NCBI GenBank assembly: GCA_964611125.1 | Contig: CAZSZO010000013.1 | Span: 16,613-80,612, forward strand | From: JAEUIX01 sp964611125 | GTDB taxonomy: Bacteria > Planctomycetota > Phycisphaerae > Phycisphaerales > UBA1924 | Direction of reading: 5' to 3' | DNA length: 64,000 bases | In this document: positions 25,022 through 32,243 of the stretch, piece by piece | How positions within the stretch are numbered: the first letter of the stretch is position 1 | How the letters are laid out: every line of letters starts with the position of its first letter | Program-made: the position numbers and the translations under genes | Notes under the pieces: model-generated | Seen by the model: only the letters and a program-made list of their open reading frames with translations | Told to the model about the DNA's origin: nothing | Databases searched by the model: none

Positions 25022-25270
25022 CAGGATGTGAGCCTCGCAGGCTGAATGCGTCGCAATGGGCGGCCCGTTGACCCCAACCTGGCAATATCAGGCCGGCGGC
25101 TTCGTTCACGCACTCTGGCGATTTCGTCCGCTTTGACGCCGCGAAACGGGTCGTCGCAACTCTCCGGGCTCATGGGGCTGGGAAGTGCATCGTTCCGAGG
25201 GTAATCTTTGAGGGGAACACCGGCCTCGGCGGCCCACGCCGAATCGCTGAGGCTGCAGGAAGGTGGATGC

Positions 25271-26803
25271 ATGAGGATTCGGCAAGGCGGTTTCACCGTC
25301 GCGCTTCGCGATGGCGTTGATCCCCAATGGGTTGACCGTTTGCTGGGCGCCGTGCGTCAGCGCTATACCCCGGGCCGGCGCGAGTACTTCCGCCATCCGT
25401 TACCCGAAGAAGAGCCTGGCTTCACCGGCTGCACTCTGGCCAGCGTGGGCGGGTCTGGCCAAAGCGACGCAGCGGGTCAGGGCGACGCGTTTGTGAAGAT
25501 CTATGCGCGCCGGCGGGCCCACAACGTGCTCCGGCGGCTGCGGGCCGGGCGCGCGGTGCGAGAGGCCGCGGGCTACAAGGCCTTTCACGACGCCGGGGCT
25601 CCGACGGCCGATCTGATCGCGTGGGGCGAGGAGCGGCGGGCGGGCCTGTGGCGGAGCGGGCTGGTGGTGACCCGCTTTGTGAACGCCCCCAACGCTTTTG
25701 AGATCCTGGCGCGCACCCGCGCAACGGAGATCCTCGAGGAAGGCGCGAGATTCCTCAGCATGATCCATCGCAAGGGCCTGGTGCATGGCGACGCGGGGCT
25801 GACCAACTTCCTGATGAGCGAGCGCGGGATGCTGGCGATTGACCTTTCGGACTGGCGCCCCGCCACGGCGCGGGCACGCCTGACCGACGCGGCCCGCATG
25901 GCGGGCTCGGCTGTCGCAGCGGGGATGGGCCCGGACGAACCCGAGGCGTTCCTGGAACGCTATCTGTCGAACTGGGGCGAGCGCGAGCGGGGCCCGGGGT
26001 TCGGCCCGCGAGCAGACCAGGGCGCACCGGTGGATCGCGCGGCGTTCGTGCGCCAGGCCCGGCGCTTCGCGGCGGAGGACACCGGACGGCTTCTGCAAGC
26101 CAAGCCCATCGGCTCGCGCCGCAGCCACGACACGCTGCGGCGCCTGCTGGAGAGCGAGCCCCCGGGACGGGTGCTCGACGCACCGTGCGGCGAGGGCGTG
26201 CTGGCGGAGTTCCTGCGGGCCCACGGCTGGGACGTCCAGTGCGCCGATATCGACCCCGGCTTGCTGAAGATCCGCCGGGCGCCGATGACCGCCGTGGACC
26301 TCAACCGGGCCCTTCCCTTCGAGAGCGCCAGCTTCGACGCCGTGGTGTGCGCCAACGCGCTCCACCGCCTGTACAACCCGGGCGGGGCGATCAGCGAGTT
26401 CTTCCGCATCCTTCGCCCGGGGGGACGGCTGTTCCTCAATATCAATAACTACTCGTCGATCCGCAAGCGGTTGAGGTTCCTGATCTACGGCTCGCTCGAC
26501 AACGCGCTCAATGACGGAGGCTGCCAGCAGACCATCGACGCCCCTGAGGCGCACGTCCGCGTCGCGCTGCTCACCCCGCAACTGATCAAGCTGCTCTGGG
26601 GCGCGGGCTTCCAGGTGCGCGAAGTTCACGCGGCAGCCCGCGATGGGGCCGACTTCCTGGCGCGACCGGCCGCCTGGGCGGTCAAGCTGATGAGCTTCTT
26701 GGCGCCGCCCCGAAGCCGGGGGCGGAATGTGCTGAGCCTGGCCAACAGCGACGCGATTCTGGGCGGCGGCCGCTACGCAGTGATCACGGCGGTCAAGGCC
26801 TAG
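25271..26803 (+). CDS. Fusion of a Kdo-kinase/WaaP-like kinase and a class I methyltransferase
   Basis: 510 residues from ATG 25271, with GGAAGGTGG just upstream. The N-terminal half (about 30-260) is a lipopolysaccharide-kinase-like domain: the ATP-binding Lys in FVKIYARRRAHN, a conserved Glu in REAAGYKAF, the catalytic loop LVHGDAGLTNFLM and the metal-binding IDLSDW. The C-terminal half (about 300-420) is an S-adenosylmethionine methyltransferase of the type-11 family: motif I RVLDAPCGEGVLAEFL, the acidic end CADIDPG, and the post-motif LRPGGRLFLNINNYSSIRK. Inference: it phosphorylates and methylates the same outer-membrane glycan or lipid, or couples two steps of its synthesis. The 249 bases upstream hold no clear gene. 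Confidence 0.83.
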   Translation: MRIRQGGFTVALRDGVDPQWVDRLLGAVRQRYTPGRREYFRHPLPEEEPGFTGCTLASVGGSGQSDAAGQGDAFVKIYARRRAHNVLRRLRAGRAVREAAGYKAFHDAGAPTADLIAWGEERRAGLWRSGLVVTRFVNAPNAFEILARTRATEILEEGARFLSMIHRKGLVHGDAGLTNFLMSERGMLAIDLSDWRPATARARLTDAARMAGSAVAAGMGPDEPEAFLERYLSNWGERERGPGFGPRADQGAPVDRAAFVRQARRFAAEDTGRLLQAKPIGSRRSHDTLRRLLESEPPGRVLDAPCGEGVLAEFLRAHGWDVQCADIDPGLLKIRRAPMTAVDLNRALPFESASFDAVVCANALHRLYNPGGAISEFFRILRPGGRLFLNINNYSSIRKRLRFLIYGSLDNALNDGGCQQTIDAPEAHVRVALLTPQLIKLLWGAGFQVREVHAAARDGADFLARPAAWAVKLMSFLAPPRSRGRNVLSLANSDAILGGGRYAVITAVKA

Positions 26804-26888
26804 CGGACGCGGAGCAGGCTGATGAGCGAATACTTCCTCTATTTGCGATGCCGGATGTAATCCTGGGCGCGGGGCGTCCCCTGTCCTC

Positions 26889-26894
26889 TACAAT
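26889..26894 (+). promoter_or_regulatory. -10-like box TACAAT of the PAS histidine kinase gene
   Basis: TACAAT ends 6 bases before ATG 26901, with no ribosome-binding site. It is one of the clearest leaderless arrangements in the window. Confidence 0.5.
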
Positions 26895-26900
26895 TGCTGC

Positions 26901-28667
26901 ATGCCCGCTCCCCGCCGGAAAGTTGCCGTCGGCGGCCCGGCCGAAGTGCCGGCCAAGCTGGCCAAGCTGGCCAAGCTGGCCATGCCGGCCATGCCGGCCA
27001 TGCCGGCCAAGTTCGGCATGCCGGCCAAGTTGGGCATGCCGGAACGGTCGGCCGTTGGCGGCGAACCCTCCGCAGCGGTTCTGGATCCGATCATCACCAT
27101 GGATGGCGACGGCGTCATTCAGTCGGCCAGCGACTCAGTTGAGCATGTTTTCGGCTGGACGCCTGAGGAGCTGTTCGGCAAGAACGTTCGAGCGCTCATT
27201 CCTGAGCCGCGGCGCACCGATCTCGACCGGTATCTCGATCGCTACCGCGATGCGAGCCGGGCCAAGGCCCTGCAGCGGACGCGCCGCTTCGACGCCGTCC
27301 GGAAGGACGGCGCGCTCATCCAGATCGAGCTCTCGGTGTCGCGGGCAGATCTGCCCGCAAACTCAGCGCCGTTTTTCATCGGCATCGTGCGCGACGTCAG
27401 CGGCAGCATCGACGTGCGGGCTGACTCGCCTGCGGAGCGCACGCGGCTGCAGTCGCTCGTCACCGAGCAGACCCGCGCCCTCGCGTCGGCCAATCTGCGG
27501 CTCCACCTCGCCGACCGTCTGGCCTCGCTGGGCACCCTCGCGACGGGGCTCGGCCACGACATGAACAACGTGCTGCTGCCTGTGCGGGCTCGCCTGGACG
27601 CCCTGGAGCACTCCGGCATGTCGACCGTCGCCCACGGCCACGTTGCGGCCCTGCGGCGGGCGGTCGCGTACTTGCAGCATCTCTGCAACGGGCTGCACTT
27701 TCTCTCGAGCCAGCCCGAAGGGCTGGCGGACTCGCCGGTGAAGACGGGCGAGGCGCCTGAGCTGACCGATCTCCTCACTTGGTGGCGTCAGGTCGGCTCG
27801 CTGCTCTGCAAGGCGCTCCCGTCGGGCGTCAAGGTGACCGTGTCGATACCCGTCGGCCTGCCGCTTGTGAAGATCGGACGGCACCAGTTGACCCAGGCGG
27901 TGCTGAACCTGCTCGTCAACGCGGGGGAGTCGATGCCCGAGGGACGGCGGCAGGAACGCGTGAAGGTCTGGGCCAAGCCGGCCGACCACGGCCGAGCGGT
28001 CCGCTTCGGCGTCTCGGACAATGGGCGGGGCATGACTCACGCGGTCCGGCGGCGGGCCTTTGACCTCTTCTTCACGACCAAGCCGCGCGCGATGGGCACC
28101 GGACTGGGCCTCGCGCTCGCCCGCAAGGTCGTCACCCACGCCGGCGGGCACATCGAGATCGCCTCGGTTCACGGTCGCGGCACCACCGTCACCATGCTGC
28201 TGCCCGCGGCGGCAGGGAGGCGTCCCGACCGCCCGACGCCCCGCCGGTCGGCCGCCGTCACGGCCCGCGACCACCGCACCGTTGCGCTCGTGACGCAGAT
28301 TCTGCTCGAAGCGGGCCTGACCATTGCGCATCCTGATGGCGAGCCCCCGGGCGGCGCCGACCTCTGGGTCACCGAGCCGAGCATGAGATCGCTGCGCTCC
28401 GCCCGCGCGTGGCGAGCCCGGCGCGCCTCCCGCGTCGTGATGCTGCTCGGGCCCCCGCCGGCCGCGTCCCGAGTCCGCTGGGAAGCGCTGTCTCCGCTCA
28501 CCATCGAATCGCCGCACGAGTTTGAGTCCATCCGTCAGGGAATCGGGCGATTCGTCACCGACGCCCACCAGGAGAAAACCCATGCCTCGCATCTCCAGAA
28601 GCAACGCCATGCGGTCCATCCAGGAGTTGGCGCTCCGAGCCGCCGAGCCCCGCGCCGCTCGCCCTAA
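26901..28667 (+). CDS. PAS-domain sensor histidine kinase
   Basis: 588 residues, cytosolic (no membrane segment). Residues 18-47 are a tripeptide repeat (AKL/AMP/GMP units) encoded by ten 9-bp repeats. A PAS domain covers about 60-170 (PIITMDGDGVIQSASDSVEH, VFGWTPEELFGKN). A short helical segment leads to the H-box LASLGTLATGLGHDMNNVLL, whose GHDMNN resembles the AHDFNN of hybrid-type kinases. HATPase motifs are intact: LNLLVNAGESMPEG (N), VSDNGRGM (G1), FDLFFTTK (F) and MGTGLGLALAR (G2). The last 130 residues look like a degenerate receiver-type fold without a clear phospho-acceptor Asp. The gene overlaps the following response-regulator gene by 86 bases; the two form a two-component pair. 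Confidence 0.92.
   Translation: MPAPRRKVAVGGPAEVPAKLAKLAKLAMPAMPAMPAKFGMPAKLGMPERSAVGGEPSAAVLDPIITMDGDGVIQSASDSVEHVFGWTPEELFGKNVRALIPEPRRTDLDRYLDRYRDASRAKALQRTRRFDAVRKDGALIQIELSVSRADLPANSAPFFIGIVRDVSGSIDVRADSPAERTRLQSLVTEQTRALASANLRLHLADRLASLGTLATGLGHDMNNVLLPVRARLDALEHSGMSTVAHGHVAALRRAVAYLQHLCNGLHFLSSQPEGLADSPVKTGEAPELTDLLTWWRQVGSLLCKALPSGVKVTVSIPVGLPLVKIGRHQLTQAVLNLLVNAGESMPEGRRQERVKVWAKPADHGRAVRFGVSDNGRGMTHAVRRRAFDLFFTTKPRAMGTGLGLALARKVVTHAGGHIEIASVHGRGTTVTMLLPAAAGRRPDRPTPRRSAAVTARDHRTVALVTQILLEAGLTIAHPDGEPPGGADLWVTEPSMRSLRSARAWRARRASRVVMLLGPPPAASRVRWEALSPLTIESPHEFESIRQGIGRFVTDAHQEKTHASHLQKQRHAVHPGVGAPSRRAPRRSP
26952..27041 (+). repeat. Ten in-frame 9-bp repeats in the PAS kinase gene
   Basis: Three copies of GCCAAGCTG, then three of GCCATGCCG, then alternating GCCAAGTT(C/G) and GGCATGCCG units, all in frame. 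Copy-number change would lengthen or shorten the N-terminal linker without breaking the frame. Confidence 0.9.
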
Positions 28668-29403
28668 CTCCGCCGGCGAGCCGCCCGGCCGCGCCGGCCG
28701 CCCGCTGCGCGTGCTGTGCGTCGACGACCACATGATCCTCATCGAGGGCCTCAAGGCCCGCTTCGCCGTCGACGGCGGGATCGAGATCGTCGGGCGCCTC
28801 CCCTCCCCGGAGGGGCTCTCCGAGGCGGTCGAGCGGCTCAGCCCCGACGTGGTCATCATGGATATCGAGATGCCCGGGCCCGACGCCTTCGAGGAGACCG
28901 ACCGCATGCGCCGGGCCTTTCCCCGGGTGCGCGTCGTCGTCCTCAGCGCCCACATCCGCGATGCGTTCATCTCGGCCTCCTTCCGCGCCGGGGTCAGCGC
29001 TTATTTCGCCAAGTCCGACGAGTTGAGCGACATCGTGCGCGGCATCCGCGAGGTCGCCGGCGCCGACTCGGGCTCGTTCGTCCTCGGGCCCAAGGTCCGC
29101 GAGCGGTGCCGCCCGCTCCTGGCGCCGGTGCGGTACGACCACGGCGGATCCACCACCGTCGAGCGGGGCGCCCAGGCCCTCTCCGGCGCGCCCAAAACCC
29201 TGCTCGATTCGCTGACCCCGCGTGAGGAGGAGATCCTCCGGCTGATCGGCAAGGGCCTCTCCCGGGGCGAGATCGGCGCGCAGTTGTTCCGCAGCGCCAA
29301 GACCATCGACGCCCACCAGGGCCGCATGATGAAGAAGCTCGGGCTCGAAAGCCGCGCCGACCTCATGCGCTTCGCCATCCGCGAAGGCCTCGCGCAGGCC
29401 TGA
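28582..29403 (+). CDS. NarL/FixJ-type response regulator
   Basis: 273 residues from ATG 28582, with AGGAG 7-8 bases upstream; it overlaps the kinase gene by 86 bases. The receiver domain starts near residue 42 (RVLCVDDHMILIEGLKARF), has the phosphorylated Asp in VVIMDIEMPG, the Thr/Ser switch in VVVLSAHIRD and the Lys in AYFAKSDEL. A LuxR-type helix-turn-helix closes the protein (LTPREEEILRLIGKGLSRGE, TIDAHQGRMMKKLGLESRAD). A basic/Pro-rich extension of about 40 residues precedes the receiver. It is the cognate partner of the upstream PAS kinase. Candidate targets are the stress-type genes immediately downstream, but no binding site was identified. Confidence 0.95.
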   Translation: MPRISRSNAMRSIQELALRAAEPRAARPNSAGEPPGRAGRPLRVLCVDDHMILIEGLKARFAVDGGIEIVGRLPSPEGLSEAVERLSPDVVIMDIEMPGPDAFEETDRMRRAFPRVRVVVLSAHIRDAFISASFRAGVSAYFAKSDELSDIVRGIREVAGADSGSFVLGPKVRERCRPLLAPVRYDHGGSTTVERGAQALSGAPKTLLDSLTPREEEILRLIGKGLSRGEIGAQLFRSAKTIDAHQGRMMKKLGLESRADLMRFAIREGLAQA

Positions 29404-29446
29404 TCGGCGGGCTGACGCGCGGACCTCAGCCGGGCGGCTCGAGAAT

Positions 29447-29459
29447 GGAGGAATCCTCC
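29447..29459. other. Short inverted repeat downstream of the response-regulator gene
   Basis: GGAGG-AAT-CCTCC, a perfect 5-bp stem about 45 bases after the regulator stop. It could be a weak terminator or an operator for the following glycine-zipper gene. Otherwise the 225-base gap at 29404-29628 shows nothing convincing. Confidence 0.25.
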
Positions 29460-29628
29460 GCTCTAGCCCTCGCTGGCCCCGCGCGCCATCATCTATCGGG
29501 AGCTGTCTTCGGATTGCGGTCGCCGCCGCCGGACGCCCGTCAACAGGCCTTTGGCCGCGGATCGCCCGACGGCCGCCCGAAGCACCGTTCCGATCGAACC
29601 CACCATCACGCCCACAGGAGCTTTAGCC

Positions 29629-30177
29629 ATGAACAACCATCCCAACACACCAATGAACCCCCCGGTGAACCCCCCGGCGATTCCTAAGACCAACACCAAC
29701 CCCGATCCCATCACTGGCGCTCACGGCTCGCACCCCGTCGGCACGGCGGTCGGCGCCATCGGGGCCGGGGCCGCCATCGGCGCGCTCGGCGGGGCTGTCG
29801 CCGGACCTATTGGCGCGGTGGTCGGGGCCACCGTCGGCGCCGTCGCCGGCGCGGTCGCCGGGAGTTCGGCCGCCGAGGCCATCAACCCCACGGTCGAGGC
29901 CAAGTACTGGGAGAGCGCGCACGAGGGCGGCCACAACGCCACGCCGTCATTCACCTACTCCGAGTTCGCCCCCGCCTACCGCTACGGCTGGGAGAGCTAC
30001 CAGAACGCCGAGAACCCCGGCGTCTTCGAGAGCGTTGAGAACGACCTCGCCAACGGCTGGCACAAGGTCAAGGGCGAGTCGCGGCTCACCTGGCAGCAGG
30101 CCAAGCGGGCGACGCGCGACGCCTGGAACCGCGTCCAGAACGCCCGGCGCGATGTCGGCAAGCGGGCCTCGGTCTGA
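29629..30177 (+). CDS. Glycine-zipper protein (stress-type, unknown function)
   Basis: 182 residues from ATG 29629, with CAGGAG 8 bases upstream. The N-terminus is Asn/Pro-rich (about 1-35), followed by a long glycine zipper (PVGTAVGAIGAGAAIGALGG, AVAGPIGAVVGATVGAVAGA). It then has a conserved-looking C-terminal module with YWESAHEGGHNATPSFTYSE and APAYRYGWESY. Similar proteins (glycine zipper plus a YxxxAPAYRxG-like motif) are common in soil and freshwater bacteria and are usually annotated as hypothetical; the zipper suggests membrane association or oligomer formation. It follows the two-component pair and precedes an entericidin-like lipoprotein gene. Confidence 0.75.
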   Translation: MNNHPNTPMNPPVNPPAIPKTNTNPDPITGAHGSHPVGTAVGAIGAGAAIGALGGAVAGPIGAVVGATVGAVAGAVAGSSAAEAINPTVEAKYWESAHEGGHNATPSFTYSEFAPAYRYGWESYQNAENPGVFESVENDLANGWHKVKGESRLTWQQAKRATRDAWNRVQNARRDVGKRASV

Positions 30178-30383
30178 GCCGCCGACGCACTGAGTGTTGA
30201 GGTCTGCTCACCCGCCAGAACGTGATCCCCTGGGTGGCCGCTGGAGGAGGCGGGCGGGGCGTGCGAGGGCGTGAGGCGGAAGCCGGCGCCTTCGATTGGT
30301 TTCGGACTACGCGAAGCGGAAGTGCGGCGCGCCGCTCCGCCCACTCCCCGGCGCGGCCGGGGTTCATTCCAGAAAGCAGATCC

Positions 30384-30560
30384 ATGACCTCATCAACTTT
30401 GTCCCGCTCTCTGACCGCCCATGGCACGTTCTGGCTGCTTGGCACGCTCGTGGCCGCCGCGCTTGTTTCCGTCGCCGGCTGCGGCACCACCGAAGGCTTC
30501 GGCAGCGATGTGAAGAACCTCGGCGGCTCGATCGAAGATAGCGCCGCCAAGAACAAGTAA
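30384..30560 (+). CDS. Entericidin-like small lipoprotein
   Basis: 58 residues. A signal peptide with the lipobox SVAGC (Cys at about 33) is followed by a short mature part, GTTEGFGSDVKNLGGSIEDS plus AAKNK. This matches the entericidin EcnA/EcnB pattern (Cys-N/G-T-x-x-G-x-G-x-D-x-x-x-x-G-x-x-I-E). Entericidins in enterobacteria form a toxin/antidote pair controlled by stationary-phase and osmotic signals; in most other bacteria a single copy of unknown role is found, as here. The gene is too small for length-based gene finding, but the motif is clear. The ribosome-binding site is weak (AGAAAG). Confidence 0.8.
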   Translation: MTSSTLSRSLTAHGTFWLLGTLVAAALVSVAGCGTTEGFGSDVKNLGGSIEDSAAKNK

Positions 30561-30575
30561 CACCTTGAGCCGCCC

Positions 30576-31127
30576 TCACGGTGAGCCCGCACGCCACTGG
30601 CTGTAGGGCCGCTCGACCAGGTTCGAGTTGCGGTACCGCGGATCGGTCGTCACCTCGGCGCCGATCCAGGCTGGGATCTCCACAGCCTGATCTTCCGATG
30701 CCAGTTCGATCTCCGCGACGATCAGCCCGGCGTTCTCGCCCAGAAACTCATCGATCTCCCACACGCCCCCGCCCCCGCCCCCCCCGACACCCCCGTGCGC
30801 CCCGGTGCCCACCCGATGGCGCCGCTTCTCGATGAGCGGCTTCCGGCACAGCCGGTCGAGCAGCTCACCGGCGTCCTTGACCGGGATTGGGTACTCATAT
30901 TCATCGCGGGCCAGCCCGGCCGGGTCTGACGGCCCCTTGATGGTCAGAAACGCCTGGTCCCCCGCGATGCGGACCCGCACCGTCCCCCCGCCCCCCCACG
31001 CCCCCCCCGCACCCGCTCCCCCCGTGGCGATATAGCCCTGCCGGATCAGCACGCCCCCGGGCGGGCTGGCGAGCGGCCGCCACGCGTCGGAGGTGAGCAG
31101 GAACTTACGTTCGATTTCGCGCGCCAT
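30576..31127 (-). CDS. CYTH-domain protein (triphosphate tunnel metalloenzyme)
   Basis: 183 residues from ATG 31127, supported by a TACGCT box 5 bases upstream. The protein opens with the CYTH signature EIERKF (AREIERKFLLTSDAWRPL), which supplies the acidic/basic residues of the tunnel. Further tunnel strands are VRVRIAGDQAFLTIKGPS, DEYEYPIPVKDA, WEIDEFLGENAGL and VAEIELASEDQAVEIP. Family members hydrolyse inorganic triphosphate or act as class IV adenylate cyclases; the length and the lone CYTH domain favour a YgiF/NeuTTM-like triphosphatase. A Gly-rich loop (residues about 35-48) is inserted between the first strands. Confidence 0.9.
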   Translation of the reverse strand: MAREIERKFLLTSDAWRPLASPPGGVLIRQGYIATGGAGAGGAWGGGGTVRVRIAGDQAFLTIKGPSDPAGLARDEYEYPIPVKDAGELLDRLCRKPLIEKRRHRVGTGAHGGVGGGGGGGVWEIDEFLGENAGLIVAEIELASEDQAVEIPAWIGAEVTTDPRYRNSNLVERPYSQWRAGSP

Positions 31128-31132
31128 GATCA

Positions 31133-31138
31133 AGCGTA
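31133..31138 (-). promoter_or_regulatory. -10-like box TACGCT of the CYTH gene
   Basis: Minus-strand TACGCT ending 5 bases before ATG 31127; no Shine-Dalgarno sequence. Confidence 0.45.
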
Positions 31139-31173
31139 CTGGGGCTGGGTGGCCGGAGAGCGCGCCACCTGGC

Positions 31174-31210
31174 CAAAAACGCACGCCGCGGGGCCAAGGG
31201 GCCCCGCGGC
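31174..31210 (-). terminator. Intrinsic terminator of the PEP-CTERM-like gene
   Basis: Perfect 11-bp stem (31185-31195 with 31200-31210, loop 31196-31199), followed on the minus strand by GTGCG and a run of five T (31179-31175). It is placed about 70 bases after the stop of the gene ending at 31278 and before the CYTH gene. Confidence 0.7.
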
Positions 31211-31277
31211 GATGCTCGAAAGCCTCGATGGTCAGCTCTCACAACCGCGAACGCGATCAGCATCGCGGCCGGGCGGA

Positions 31278-32063
31278 TCACCGCTTGCGGCGGCCGGCCG
31301 CGAGCAGGCCCAGGCTCAGCAGGCCCGCGGCGCCGGGCGCCGGGACATCGTTGAAGCCGAGGACGCCGTTGATCTCATCGTCGCCATCGCTCAGCAGGCC
31401 GCCGGGGCCGCCGTGGATGATGGAGGCGTAGCGGAAGGTGTCGCTCGTGCCGGTGCCGACGACGTACGAGAAGCCGTCCCACTGGATGCCCAGGTTGGGG
31501 CTGAAGCCCTCGAGGAAGACGCGGAGCACGCGGGCCTGCGTCCAGTTCACCAGGTCGTTGGAGAGGTATACGGTCGACTCGATGGCCTCGAGGGGGAGCG
31601 GGCCGTGATCGATCACCGGGAAGACCGCCGCGTTGATCACGGGGCCGCCGAAGTCGAACACCGTGTCGCCGATCCGGCCGCTGGACTGGATCCACTGGTT
31701 ATCGATGGCGCCCGCGGCCACGAAGGGGCTCGCCCCGGGGGTGGTGTAGTCGTACCCGCCGACGCCCGTCAGGTCGTGCGAGAAGCCCGTGCTGACGAAC
31801 CCGTTGGACCAGGGGGTCGAGAGCAGCACGCCGGGGTTGTAGCCCACGGGGTTGAAGACGCCGTCATCGAGCAGCTGCTGGTCGACCACCTGCTGCCGGT
31901 TGGCGAGGTTGTCGGCCCCGAAGTACAGCTGGGCGAAGGTACCCACCGAGGCCCCCTGGAACGAGCGGGGATCGTTAGGGTTGGTGATGATCGTCGCGCC
32001 CGCGGCGCCGACGAACAGGGACACGGCCGACAATGCGGCCACAACGGACAGACGAGTCTGCAT
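31278..32063 (-). CDS. Secreted protein with PEP-CTERM-like sorting signal
   Basis: 261 residues. An N-terminal signal peptide (RLSVVAALSAVSLFVGAAGA) leads to a beta-rich mature domain of about 210 residues with no recognised family (YTTPGASPFVAAGAIDNQWI, GRIGDTVFDFGGPVINAAVF). The C-terminus has the PEP-CTERM layout: VPAPGAAGLLSLGLLAAG, then RRKR, that is a Pro-containing motif, a short hydrophobic helix and a basic tail. Such signals are processed by exosortase and often go with exopolysaccharide export; no exosortase gene is in the window. Upstream AGGAGAG supports the ATG at 32063. Confidence 0.8.
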   Translation of the reverse strand: MQTRLSVVAALSAVSLFVGAAGATIITNPNDPRSFQGASVGTFAQLYFGADNLANRQQVVDQQLLDDGVFNPVGYNPGVLLSTPWSNGFVSTGFSHDLTGVGGYDYTTPGASPFVAAGAIDNQWIQSSGRIGDTVFDFGGPVINAAVFPVIDHGPLPLEAIESTVYLSNDLVNWTQARVLRVFLEGFSPNLGIQWDGFSYVVGTGTSDTFRYASIIHGGPGGLLSDGDDEINGVLGFNDVPAPGAAGLLSLGLLAAGRRKR

Positions 32064-32243
32064 GGGGTCTCTCTCCTAAAAGTTCGCCCGATAGAACGAA
32101 TCAGTCTGAACTATGCACCATGCGGAGTGAGATGTCGAGTGCGCGCCGCCCGAATCGGCAGTGATTCTGGTCGTTGATGGAGACCTTGCGCGCCAAACAC
32201 AAAATACACCCAATAACGGGGATTTCCGCGGGCTGCCGGTGGC

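Noticed and set aside
26952..27041. 9-bp repeats in the PAS kinase gene as a regulatory array
   Set aside because: They are in frame, downstream of a well-placed ATG and TACAAT box, so they are coding.
29445..29687. 80-residue frame between the response regulator and the glycine-zipper gene
   Set aside because: No ribosome-binding site, no motif, and it runs into the start of the next gene in another frame.
30384..30560. Entericidin toxin-antidote pair
   Set aside because: Only one entericidin-like gene is present; no second small lipoprotein gene was found next to it.
30086..30592. Minus-strand frame over the glycine-zipper and entericidin-like genes
   Set aside because: It overlaps two genes with recognisable motifs and shows only Arg/Pro-rich shadow translation.
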